Translations under genes and position numbers: made by a program
The notes under the pieces: model-generated
What the model was told of the DNA's origin: nothing
Seen by the model: the letters and a program-made list of their open reading frames with translations, nothing else
Databases searched by the model: none
In this document: piece after piece, positions 1 through 5,527 of the stretch
Numbering within the stretch: the stretch's first letter is position 1
How the letters are laid out: every line of letters starts with the position of its first letter
Assembly (NCBI GenBank): GCA_003486725.1
Contig: DNGD01000138.1
Coordinates: forward strand, 1 to 6,852
Direction: 5' to 3'
Length of the DNA: 6,852 nt
Source: Rhodospirillaceae bacterium
Lineage (GTDB): Bacteria; Pseudomonadota; Alphaproteobacteria; UBA9219

Positions 1-1216
1 CAGCATCACGACCCTTATAGCCGCCGCCAAAGTTGCTCTTACCCTTGTACCCGCCGCCGCTCTTGCCTTTATAGCCGCCATAGGACTTGCCGCCCGATTT
101 CCTCTCGGAAACGAAGGGAACGGAGGGATCATCCTTGCCGTGCATCAGGCGGTGGATCGCACGCCACTTGCTGCCGTCCGCAGGGGTCAGCAGGTTAAGA
201 GCCGAACCTTCCGCGCCCGCACGAGCGGTACGACCAATGCGATGGATGTAATCCTCGGGGCACTGGGGAAGATCATAGTTGATGACATGCTCGATGTGCG
301 GAATGTCGAGGCCGCGCGCGGCAACATCGGTAGCAACGAGGATGCGATACTTCTTGTCACGGAAGCTTTGGATCACGCGGTCACGGCGGCGTTGTTGCAA
401 ATCGCCATGAATGGCATCGGACTGATGGTTTGACGCATTAAGCTTCTTAGAAAGCTTTTCGGTGCCAAACTTGGTTTTCACAAAGATGATCACCGAGCCG
501 GTGCGCTTTTCAAGCTGCGCGATCAGATTGCTGTACTTTTCAACATCCGTTGTGTGAACCAGCTCTTGCTGGATGTTCGCGGCAGGCGTCGTGGTCGAGC
601 CGACAGCAACGCGCACAGGATTACGCATATACTTGCCGGACAGCTTGACGATGTTGGAAGGCAACGTGGCCGAGAACAACAGGGTCTGGCGATTGCTGGA
701 CACATGCGTCAGGATCTTGTCGATCTGGATGCCAAAGCCCATATCGAGCATGCGATCCGTTTCATCGAGAACTAAGAAGTCCGTGCGGTTCAGCTTCAGC
801 GAGCGACGTTCCAGATGGTCGTTGATGCGGCCCGGCGTGCCGATGATCAGGCGCGGGTTCGTGTTGAGCTGCTTGAGCTGCTTGAACATGGAATCACCGC
901 CGATCAGAAGGGCTGAGTGAATATCCGATACGGGGATCATCGGTTGCAAAGCGGCCTGCACCTGTGCGGCCAACTCGCGCGTGGGCAACATGATCAGCGC
1001 CGTGGCAATAGGGTTGTTCATCAAATGCACGATGAGCGGCAAGCCAAAGGCCGCCGTCTTGCCGGTTCCCGTTTGTGCGGAGCCCAGAACGTCGCGGCCT
1101 TCAAGGCCGAGCGGAATGGTTTGCTCCTGAATGGGGGTCGGTGTCGTGAAGTTCATACGCGCAAGCGATTGTAGAAGCTTGGCCGGAAGGCCGAAGCTAT
1201 TGAAGTCTGTGGTCAT
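1..1216 (-). CDS. DEAD-box ATP-dependent RNA helicase, RhlE-like (3' end outside window)
   Basis: An ATP-dependent RNA helicase that would remodel RNA duplexes in the cytoplasm (ribosome assembly, mRNA turnover or cold adaptation). 405 codons are visible and the frame is open to the edge. Motifs in order: Q motif (F7 region, PTPIQ near 26-30), motif I AQTGTGKT (47-54), Ia PTRELA, Ib TPGR, motif II DETD (151-154), motif III SAT (182-184), IV IIFVKT, V ATDVAARGLD and VI HRIGRTARAG (325-334). Both RecA-like domains are therefore present. From about residue 375 the protein becomes a basic Gly/Tyr/Lys-rich tail with GGYKGK repeats, typical of RNA-binding tails in this family. The ATG at 1216 is preceded by AAGGA with a 7-nt spacer. 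Oddity: motif II is DETD, not DEAD. The cold-shock gene lies upstream on the same strand. Family is certain; the RhlE subfamily is likely. Confidence 0.96.
   Translation of the reverse strand, partial: MTTDFNSFGLPAKLLQSLARMNFTTPTPIQEQTIPLGLEGRDVLGSAQTGTGKTAAFGLPLIVHLMNNPIATALIMLPTRELAAQVQAALQPMIPVSDIHSALLIGGDSMFKQLKQLNTNPRLIIGTPGRINDHLERRSLKLNRTDFLVLDETDRMLDMGFGIQIDKILTHVSSNRQTLLFSATLPSNIVKLSGKYMRNPVRVAVGSTTTPAANIQQELVHTTDVEKYSNLIAQLEKRTGSVIIFVKTKFGTEKLSKKLNASNHQSDAIHGDLQQRRRDRVIQSFRDKKYRILVATDVAARGLDIPHIEHVINYDLPQCPEDYIHRIGRTARAGAEGSALNLLTPADGSKWRAIHRLMHGKDDPSVPFVSERKSGGKSYGGYKGKSGGGYKGKSNFGGGYKGRDA
8..79 (-). repeat. In-frame GGYKG(K/R) repeats in the helicase tail
   Basis: Three copies of a Gly-Gly-Tyr-Lys-Gly-(Lys/Arg) unit are encoded here (YKG(K/R) cores at 62-73, 38-49 and 8-19, each preceded by two or three Gly codons). 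The units are separated by Ser or Ser-Asn-Phe. This is a low-complexity cationic tail, expected to bind RNA without specificity. The repeated codons make copy-number variation between strains likely. The array may continue beyond the left edge. Confidence 0.8.
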
Positions 1217-1239
1217 TGTTTTTTCCTTGGGTAACGTTG

Positions 1240-1248
1240 TTTATATCA
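1240..1248 (-). promoter_or_regulatory. Possible extended -10 promoter of the helicase gene
   Basis: On the minus strand the sequence reads TGATATAAA, an extended -10 (TG-n-TATAAA), with TATAAA at 1245-1240. No good -35 hexamer is visible 17-18 nt upstream. Transcription would start near 1233 and give a very short leader that still contains the AAGGA ribosome binding site at 1228-1224. Assignment is by consensus matching only; the gene could also be read through from csp. Confidence 0.35.
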
Positions 1249-1293
1249 TTTTTATTGTTGAGCAGATTCACCCGCAAAAATGGGTCGCACAGC

Positions 1294-1313
1294 GATTCCG
1301 TCGATACGGAATC
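1294..1313. other. Perfect hairpin upstream of the helicase gene
   Basis: GATTCCGT and ACGGAATC form a perfect 8-bp inverted repeat around a 4-nt CGAT loop, 78-97 nt upstream of the helicase ATG. It has no T-run beside it on either strand, so it is not a classical terminator. It could be an RNA hairpin in a longer csp-helicase transcript or an operator-like dyad. Confidence 0.5.
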
Positions 1314-1345
1314 CGCTCATTGTTCACGTACTTAAAAAACGATAA

Positions 1346-1397
1346 GGGAAGACCCGCAGGAGGAGGCATTTGATGCCAGTGCGGGAGTCCCATTTTT
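1346..1397. terminator. Terminator-like hairpin between csp and the helicase gene
   Basis: Nested arms pair: GGGA (1346-1349) with TCCC (1388-1391), CCCGCA (1353-1358) with TGCGGG (1380-1385), and GGCAT (1365-1369) with ATGCC (1373-1377) around a TTG loop. On the plus strand T5 follows one base after the hairpin (1393-1397), the better terminator orientation. On the minus strand, where csp would need one, a T6 run begins about 6 nt past the hairpin. No plus-strand gene is visible upstream, so it may act for csp or be bidirectional. The structure is solid; its role is inferred. Confidence 0.5.
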
Positions 1398-1426
1398 AAA
1401 ATCAAAAAAAACAGAACTCATCCTTA

Positions 1427-1497
1427 AAACGATCAAGGTGACCTATAAACCTCTCGCAAAGAGAAAGCTTACAAGCCACCTTGAGCGATAATCGTTT
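1427..1497 (-). terminator. Long inverted repeat just downstream of csp; possible csp terminator or 3' UTR structure
   Basis: TCAAGGTG (1433-1440) and CACCTTGA (1477-1484) form a perfect 8-bp stem, extended after a bulge by AAACGA (1427-1432) with TCGTTT (1492-1497). The 36-nt loop contains a small CTCT/AGAG hairpin. Read on the minus strand the stem is followed by TCGTTTT, a short T-run, and it lies about 20-90 nt after the csp stop. It could be the csp terminator or a stabilising 3' UTR structure; the long loop makes it a weak classical terminator. Confidence 0.45.
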
Positions 1498-1517
1498 CGA
1501 AAAATCCGAAAACGTTA

Positions 1518-1724
1518 TTAGCCAATAACCTGAAGGTTAGCGGCTGAAGTCTTGCCACGCTCTGTCGCCAGTTCGTAGCTTACTTTTTGACCTTCGCGGA
1601 GTTCGCGGAGACCGGCGCGTTCAACGGCGCTGATGTGAACGAATACGTCCTGACCACCTGCTTCCGGTTGAATGAAGCCGTAACCTTTAGTGGCGTTGAA
1701 CCATTTTACTGTACCTTGAGCCAT
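1518..1724 (-). CDS. Cold-shock protein, CspA family
   Basis: A 68-residue single cold-shock domain protein, the usual length for the family. It is a cytoplasmic RNA/ssDNA chaperone that melts RNA secondary structure. The N-terminal GTVKWFN, the RNP1 motif KGYGFI (13-18) and the RNP2 motif VFVHI (27-31) are all present, so the nucleic-acid-binding face is intact. The ATG at 1724 is preceded by AAGG (minus strand 1737-1734) with a 9-nt spacer. An RNA helicase lies downstream on the same strand, a functionally sensible partner in removing RNA structure at low temperature. A long leader with competing helices precedes the gene (separate entry). Whether it is cold-induced or constitutive cannot be told from the protein, as paralogues are common. 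Confidence 0.98.
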   Translation of the reverse strand: MAQGTVKWFNATKGYGFIQPEAGGQDVFVHISAVERAGLRELREGQKVSYELATERGKTSAANLQVIG

Positions 1725-1732
1725 AGTTTGTA

Positions 1733-1843
1733 TCCTTTAGTGTTGCGTGAGCAAGCGTCACAATAACGCCTTTAGCGAGTGTAGCCACGATCCCCAAGTT
1801 GCCTTGAGTTTCGCTTGAGACTTCTGTGACAAACGCTAAAGGA
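1733..1843 (-). promoter_or_regulatory. Structured csp 5' leader with mutually exclusive helices (candidate RNA switch)
   Basis: Segment A (CTAAAGGA/CGCTAAAGG on plus, 1834-1843) is complementary to two downstream leader segments. It pairs with 1769-1777 (9 bp perfect) or with 1733-1740, the csp Shine-Dalgarno block (8 bp perfect). The first fold is supported by GCCAC 1784-1788 with GTGAC 1826-1830 (one G-U) and a hairpin 1793-1808 with a GCAA tetraloop in the RNA. The second, SD-sequestering fold is supported by 1757-1762 with 1825-1830 (6 bp). The two sets cannot coexist without a pseudoknot. Long structured leaders that act as thermosensors are known for E. coli cspA; the same role here is inference. 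No convincing promoter was seen upstream. Confidence 0.45.
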
Positions 1844-1857
1844 AAAGTCAACGTCTT

Positions 1858-1977
1858 GTGTTCAAGGGTCGCTTTGAAGCCTTGTTAAAGGGCTTCGCCG
1901 ATATAATCGGAACCACGCATAGGCAGAGGAGTCAGTCCAAACTCACGAGCGTTCTAACGGATTTGTGGCCCGAACGC
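1858..1977. other. Hairpin-rich intergenic segment between csp and terC, no gene recognised
   Basis: Three local inverted repeats follow one another: GAAGCC (1876-1881) with GGCTTC (1891-1896); CCGAT with ATCGG around ATA (1898-1910); and GCGTTC (1949-1954) with GAACGC (1972-1977). A 63-codon frame on plus from a GTG at 1858 has no ribosome binding site and no recognisable motif, so I do not call it. The segment could be a small RNA, part of an extended csp leader, or upstream regulatory DNA. Confidence 0.3.
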
Positions 1978-2015
1978 AAGTCTATTTCAATGGTTTCAGT
2001 GGGGAGGAAGGGGGG

Positions 2016-2034
2016 AAGGGGGCAAAGCCCCCTT
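2016..2034 (-). terminator. GC-rich hairpin immediately after terC
   Basis: A perfect 8-bp stem AAGGGGGC/GCCCCCTT with a 3-nt loop (TTT on the minus strand) starts 5 nt after the TerC stop codon. It is followed on the minus strand by a C-rich CCCCCC-TT-CC tract, not a T-run. The position strongly suggests 3' end formation, but a canonical intrinsic terminator would need a U-tract. It may act as an RNA-end stabiliser after Rho-dependent termination. Confidence 0.55.
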
Positions 2035-2038
2035 GCCA

Positions 2039-3019
2039 TTAACCTTTGACCTGCCGCGTTTTCCACAAAGAATAGCCGATTCCACTGCCCAAAATGGCAA
2101 AAGTGATGCCCAAAGACCAGCTGACGGGGAATTTCTCCCACCCCATCAAATCGGCGATAAACATCTTCCCGCCGATAAAAATGAGAACAATCGAAAGGGC
2201 ATATTTCAGGTAGTGGAAACGCTTGATGATGGCCGACAGGACGAAATACAGAGACCTCAACCCCAGAATGGCGAAGATGTTGCTGGTATAAACGATAAAG
2301 GGATCGGTTGTGATGATGAAGATGGCCGGCACACTATCGACTGCAAAGATCACATCCGCAAACTCAATCATCACAAGGCAAATGAACAGGGGGGTCATCC
2401 ACCAAACTTTGCGGCCATGCTTGCGCGATGGCTCCTTCACGAAGAAGGCATTCCCGTGCAGTTTGTCCGTTGTACGGAAATGGCTGCGCATAAACTTCAG
2501 CAGGGGATTGTCCGCAATGTCGGCGGGCTTGTCGCTTGAAAACAGCATTTTCGCGCCCGTGGCCATCAGGAAGACGGCAAAGACGTACAAGACCCATTCG
2601 AATTCGTGAACCAACGCCGCGCCCACGCCGATCATAATACCGCGCATGATAATCGCGCCCAAAATGCCCCAGAAAAGCACGCGATGCTGGTAAAGGCGGG
2701 GGATATGGAAGAAGGAAAACAGCAGCGCCATGACAAAGACGTTGTCGATGGACAAGGTCTGCTCGACGATATAGCCGGTATAGTATTCAATGGCTTTGGC
2801 CTGCCCCATCTCATGCCAGATCCAGCCGCCGAACAAGAGGGCGATGACAAGGTAAAAGGTGGAGAAAATCATGCTCTCCTTGAACTCTACCTCATGCTCC
2901 TTACGATGCATGACCCCAAGATCAAAGACCAGCAGCGTCAGAACGACAGCCGAAAAAGCCATCCACATCCATACCGGCTGCGACATAAACATCATGGATA
3001 GAAATTCGGGGGAAACCAT
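2039..3019 (-). CDS. TerC/Alx family integral membrane protein (putative metal exporter)
   Basis: A 326-residue polytopic inner-membrane protein, about nine hydrophobic segments, close to the roughly 320 residues of E. coli Alx. From memory it matches Alx along its whole length. Conserved acidic membrane motifs are visible: GYIVEQTLSIDNVF (82-95; E86, D92), and EFADVIFAVDSVPAIF (219-234; E219, D222, D228), followed by TSNIFAILGLRSLYF (245-259). Members of this family are linked to Mn2+ export (Alx/MntP-type control), calcium or tellurite resistance; the substrate here is not proven. A hydrophilic cytoplasmic loop spans about 162-206. The first in-frame ATG after an upstream TAG is 3019, but its ribosome binding site is poor, so Met9, Met10 or Met12 are possible. 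The secreted-protein gene ends 59 nt upstream on the same strand. No manganese riboswitch can fit in that gap. Confidence 0.95.
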   Translation of the reverse strand: MVSPEFLSMMFMSQPVWMWMAFSAVVLTLLVFDLGVMHRKEHEVEFKESMIFSTFYLVIALLFGGWIWHEMGQAKAIEYYTGYIVEQTLSIDNVFVMALLFSFFHIPRLYQHRVLFWGILGAIIMRGIMIGVGAALVHEFEWVLYVFAVFLMATGAKMLFSSDKPADIADNPLLKFMRSHFRTTDKLHGNAFFVKEPSRKHGRKVWWMTPLFICLVMIEFADVIFAVDSVPAIFIITTDPFIVYTSNIFAILGLRSLYFVLSAIIKRFHYLKYALSIVLIFIGGKMFIADLMGWEKFPVSWSLGITFAILGSGIGYSLWKTRQVKG

Positions 3020-3041
3020 GGCGAGACCATTGCGTTGTTGC

Positions 3042-3062
3042 TAAAAGAAGCGAAAACCGCTC
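3042..3062 (-). terminator. Possible weak terminator between the secreted-protein gene and terC
   Basis: On the minus strand AGCG (3061-3058) and CGCT (3052-3049) pair around GTTTT. They are followed by TCTTTT, about 20 nt after the TAA of the secreted-protein gene. The stem is short (4-5 bp with one wobble), so it is at best a leaky terminator; read-through into terC is plausible. Confidence 0.3.
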
Positions 3063-3078
3063 TTGGCCTGATATAAAG

Positions 3079-3786
3079 TTATTGCTTCGGCTTGGCAAGG
3101 GGGAGCCGCTTTGGGGGAACGCGCTTGGAATCCATCGTTGCAATGATGCCCGCCTTACGCAACTGGTCTATGGCGTCTTGCTCCATCTCGTTGATTGTCT
3201 CTGGGTACCAGTTGGCTCCGATTCCTTGCGTTTCCGGCGAACTGTGCAGAGAAGCATAAAATGTCATACAAACGTCTGTATAATAATCCATGGCCCCCAG
3301 AACTTCTTTCTTGGTCAACTGGGCTTTGGGCATTTTTGTGCAATTTTTTATAAACAGATTGTCTTCATCAACTTCGCACTCATAAGAACTCAAGCCTCCC
3401 CGATCGTAATAGGTAACCTCCAAGAGTTCACCATCGGACTGATAATCAGAAGATGTCCCAATCATCACGCGCCCGTTGCCAATGCGCTTAAAGACGTTTT
3501 TACCCATTCTGATTTCATTAAAACCGTATTTATCGTATACGGGCTTTCCCTTCACATCGATGGCAGAGCAAAAAGCGGCTCCTTCTTCGCCGTTTAAAGT
3601 GAAAAGAAATTCTGCACCAATTTCATTACCCATCACGCTTTCTGGATCGATCAAGCATTCACCGTCGACGTTTTCAGTCACGCTCTCGCCCGCAGCAACT
3701 CCTGTTTGTGTGTCGCTGGCGTGGGCGTGTTGCGCAAGCAAAGCTGCGCCGACCAAAAATAAGCCGTACAAATCTCGTTTCTTCAT
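3079..3786 (-). CDS. Secreted/periplasmic protein of unknown function
   Basis: A 235-residue protein that I do not recognise. It opens with a classical Sec signal peptide: MKKR, a hydrophobic stretch (LYGLFLVGAALLAQ) and a likely AHA|SD cleavage. The mature part is soluble, acidic in its first half, with five cysteines (in DGEC, AAFC, SYEC, KNC and DVC contexts) and a basic, Pro/Lys-rich C-terminus ending PPKRLPLAKPKQ. The odd cysteine number would allow two disulfides and a free thiol. I chose the ATG at 3786, which gives a clean signal peptide; a TTG four codons upstream is open but unnecessary. Shine-Dalgarno is weak. It is divergent from the three-gene secreted-protein operon, which hints at shared regulation or role, though it shares none of their repeats. 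The gene is likely real; its function is unknown. Confidence 0.85.
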   Translation of the reverse strand: MKKRDLYGLFLVGAALLAQHAHASDTQTGVAAGESVTENVDGECLIDPESVMGNEIGAEFLFTLNGEEGAAFCSAIDVKGKPVYDKYGFNEIRMGKNVFKRIGNGRVMIGTSSDYQSDGELLEVTYYDRGGLSSYECEVDEDNLFIKNCTKMPKAQLTKKEVLGAMDYYTDVCMTFYASLHSSPETQGIGANWYPETINEMEQDAIDQLRKAGIIATMDSKRVPPKRLPLAKPKQ

Positions 3787-3809
3787 AGGAACACCCAAAT
3801 GGAGTTAAC

Positions 3810-3833
3810 AATCCGGAACAATAATCCCGGATT
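3810..3833. promoter_or_regulatory. Inverted repeat AATCCGG-n10-CCGGATT upstream of the secreted-protein gene
   Basis: Perfect 7-bp arms (3810-3816 and 3827-3833) flank a 10-nt AT-rich spacer, 24-47 nt upstream of the minus-strand ATG at 3786. The arm spacing, about one helical turn and a half between arm centres, suits a dimeric regulator. In RNA it would be a hairpin in the leader. Its role is inferred. Confidence 0.4.
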
Positions 3834-3902
3834 TAATTATTTTCATAATGAAATCGTATTGATTAGCCACGATAAAACAGCCCATATCCAGAAATTTATT
3901 GA

Positions 3903-3936
3903 TTTAACAAAATGTTAAAGCCTCATTTGATATACT
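3903..3936 (+). promoter_or_regulatory. Putative operon promoter (extended -10) with a palindromic operator at -35
   Basis: TGATATACT (3928-3936) is a perfect extended -10 with TATACT at 3931-3936, predicting transcription from about 3943 and a 40-nt leader. There is no good -35 hexamer. In its place lies a perfect 17-nt palindrome, TTTAACAAAATGTTAAA (3903-3919), overlapping the -35 zone. Such placement suits an activator replacing the -35 contact or a repressor. The promoter call is from consensus matching; the palindrome is directly visible. Confidence 0.5.
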
Positions 3937-3982
3937 TAATGATCAATATCCGTCTAGATCATCCAACGATAAGGGAAGATAC

Positions 3983-4729
3983 ATGCCAACTCCTCGTATT
4001 CTCCTTTGGGCTGCCATATTAGTGGCAGGGGTTCTTTCACTTCCACTGAGTGTCGCCGCCGTGCCTCAAGGTGCAACGGACCAAGACCCTAATACGGGCT
4101 ATATTCAATTCAAGTTTGATAACACTCCGTCATTGCGTATGGCTCAGGCCGCCAGTGTAGCCACGGGGCAGCCTTGTCTGAACACCACGGCACCAGCTGG
4201 AGACAAAACAGGGGCGCTTCGCTACAACAGCGCCATTAATAATGTTGAATATTGCGATGGCACAACTTGGAACATCTTGGGTGCCGTTAAAAACACGAGT
4301 TGTGCCGCAGCAACAAAGGGCGCGCTACGTTATAACTCTTCAATGAAAATGATGGAGTATTGCGACGGTGCCGCATGGCGGCTTGTGGGCGTGCCGGTTC
4401 CAACAGCGGGATGCACAGCGGCCGCAGCAGGAACTGTGCGATATAACTCTGTCGATAAAAAAATGGAATATTGCGACGGCTCCAATTGGGCACGGTTCGG
4501 CAGTACGCTGCCTTTGGGAATAAACTATGCGGGATGCAACACCGGTTGGGGAACGGATACCGGCGATGCCAATAATTGGCATCATTTACACTATACCAGC
4601 GCGGCAAACAGAGCCCCAGCCAATGATGAAAACACTAACATTATATGCAAGGATAAAGAAGATGTGGTCGTCTCGATGGAGAATGGCCACCTCGACACTG
4701 TTCTGTGCTGTACCGTTAAATTTAAGTGA
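3983..4729 (+). CDS. Secreted CDG-W repeat protein, paralogue 1 of 3
   Basis: A 248-residue exported protein, family not recognised. Sec signal peptide 1-26 (basic PTPR start, hydrophobic core, SVAA end). A conserved block follows (TDQDPNTGYIQFKFD, 32-46, then SLRMA). Three tandem repeats follow at C65-G100, C107-G136 and C144-G173, each C-x(20 or 26)-C with core RYNS and EYCDGxxW. The C-terminal part has C185, a 36-residue loop rich in Asn, Trp and His, C222 and the terminal C242-C243. Ten mature cysteines suggest disulfides formed in the periplasm or outside. The ATG has AAGGGAAG just upstream. It is the first gene of a three-gene operon, 16 nt before the next. Repeats of similar look occur in tail-fibre-like and surface proteins, so adhesion or ligand binding is the best guess, unproven. 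Confidence 0.9.
   Translation: MPTPRILLWAAILVAGVLSLPLSVAAVPQGATDQDPNTGYIQFKFDNTPSLRMAQAASVATGQPCLNTTAPAGDKTGALRYNSAINNVEYCDGTTWNILGAVKNTSCAAATKGALRYNSSMKMMEYCDGAAWRLVGVPVPTAGCTAAAAGTVRYNSVDKKMEYCDGSNWARFGSTLPLGINYAGCNTGWGTDTGDANNWHHLHYTSAANRAPANDENTNIICKDKEDVVVSMENGHLDTVLCCTVKFK
4175..4501 (+). repeat. Three CDG-W repeats in paralogue 1
   Basis: Units at 4175-4282, 4301-4390 and 4412-4501, with a period of 36-37 residues between the CDG motifs. Consensus: C, small residues, G-x-x-RYNS-x5-(V/M)-EYCDG-x-x-W-x-x-x-G. Units 2 and 3 have exactly 20 residues between their cysteines; unit 1 has a six-residue insertion. The DNA copies have diverged in synonymous positions, so the duplication is old. 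Confidence 0.9.
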
Positions 4730-4745
4730 AATGAGGTAGGAAACG

Positions 4746-5519
4746 ATGCTCAATTTCAAATTTTGCAAGAAAGACAGTCAAACGAACTGGGCAAAGTGCA
4801 CACTTGGCCTTTTTCTTGTTGTCGGTCTACTTGCTAGTGTCTCTCCGGTCACGGCGCAACAAGCCAGCACAGATCAAGATGGAAAAACCGGTTTTATTCA
4901 ATTCAAATTCGATGGACAGGCATCCATCAAGGCGGCGCCTCGCGGTACAATTGCCAACCAATCCTGTGTAGTGACCGGAGGCTATCCGGCTGGAGGGTTC
5001 CGCTACAACACTGCATTAAAAAATATGGAATACTGCGACGGCACAACTTGGCGCGCCGTGGGTTACAACTTGCAATCTTCGGCATGTACAGCGGCAACCA
5101 CGGGAAACACACGCTATAATGACACGACAGACACTATAGAATACTGCGATGGAACAGCGTGGAGCGCCATCGGATCCATCCCCGATAATGCAACGTGCAA
5201 CGCCGCCCTTAGAGGGGCGACACGCTTTATTCCAGCGAATGTAAATCTTGAATATTGCGATGGGAGCACCTGGAAAACCGTTGGAAAGACTAAACTTGTC
5301 GTCGATTACCCAAAATGTAAAGGCGTGTGGTTCCCAGATCGATGGCCAAGCAGAACATTTCCTGATTATCGCCCAACATATAAGGCGCGGGGCGCCCCAG
5401 ACAGTGGCGGAATTACCGTCAATCAACTTAGAGTCGTTTGCCCGCCAGATATGGTGATCATCTCAACCGATAACAACACCATGTCTTATGCCTATTGTTG
5501 CCCATTTAAAATTGAATGA
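4746..5519 (+). CDS. Secreted CDG-W repeat protein, paralogue 2 of 3
   Basis: A 257-residue paralogue of its neighbours. The long, basic N-region with two extra cysteines (7 and 18) precedes a hydrophobic core (LGLFLVVGLLASV) and likely VTA|QQA cleavage near 37. The shared block STDQDGKTGFIQFKFD spans 41-56. Repeats lie at C74-G106, C114-G143 and C151-G180; the third has RFIP in place of RYNS. The C-terminal part has LVVDYPKC (C191), a 40-residue loop rich in Trp, Arg, Pro and Tyr, C232 and the terminal YCCPFKIE (C251, C252). The ATG follows ATGAGG-TAGGA, 16 nt after paralogue 1. The extra N-terminal residues could mean the true start is internal, but no better ATG with a ribosome binding site exists. 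Function unknown; exported binding or structural protein inferred. Confidence 0.9.
   Translation: MLNFKFCKKDSQTNWAKCTLGLFLVVGLLASVSPVTAQQASTDQDGKTGFIQFKFDGQASIKAAPRGTIANQSCVVTGGYPAGGFRYNTALKNMEYCDGTTWRAVGYNLQSSACTAATTGNTRYNDTTDTIEYCDGTAWSAIGSIPDNATCNAALRGATRFIPANVNLEYCDGSTWKTVGKTKLVVDYPKCKGVWFPDRWPSRTFPDYRPTYKARGAPDSGGITVNQLRVVCPPDMVIISTDNNTMSYAYCCPFKIE
4965..5285 (+). repeat. Three CDG-W repeats in paralogue 2
   Basis: Units at 4965-5063, 5085-5174 and 5196-5285. All three keep EYCDG-x-x-W; the third has lost the RYN element. Cysteine spacing is 23, 20 and 20 residues, matching the other two proteins. Confidence 0.9.
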
Positions 5520-5527
5520 GGACTTGT

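Noticed and set aside
1841..1870. TTGACT on the minus strand as the csp -35 box
   Set aside because: No acceptable -10 hexamer occurs 16-18 nt downstream, so no promoter is called there.
2001..2022. G-quadruplex in the G-rich plus strand after terC
   Set aside because: Only three G-runs of four or more are present, so a stable three-tier quadruplex is not supported; the hairpin 2016-2034 explains the sequence better.
1858..2049. Plus-strand frame of 63 codons in the terC-csp gap
   Set aside because: It starts at GTG without a ribosome binding site, has no motif, and runs through the terC terminator hairpin into the terC 3' end on the other strand.
2033..3001. Plus-strand open frames opposite terC (up to 168 codons)
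   Set aside because: Their composition is that of antisense to a membrane-protein gene (His, Asp, Gln rich), and the minus-strand frame is an unmistakable TerC/Alx protein.
3020..3078. Manganese (yybP-ykoY) riboswitch expected upstream of an alx-type gene
   Set aside because: Only 59 nt separate the upstream stop codon from the TerC ATG, too little for the aptamer plus expression platform, and no matching conserved loops are seen.
5516..5527. Start of paralogue 3 at the ATG overlapping the previous stop (ATGA)
   Set aside because: No Shine-Dalgarno precedes it; the ATG is itself part of an AATGAGGA block, repeated at the previous gene junction, that serves the ATGs at 5528/5531.
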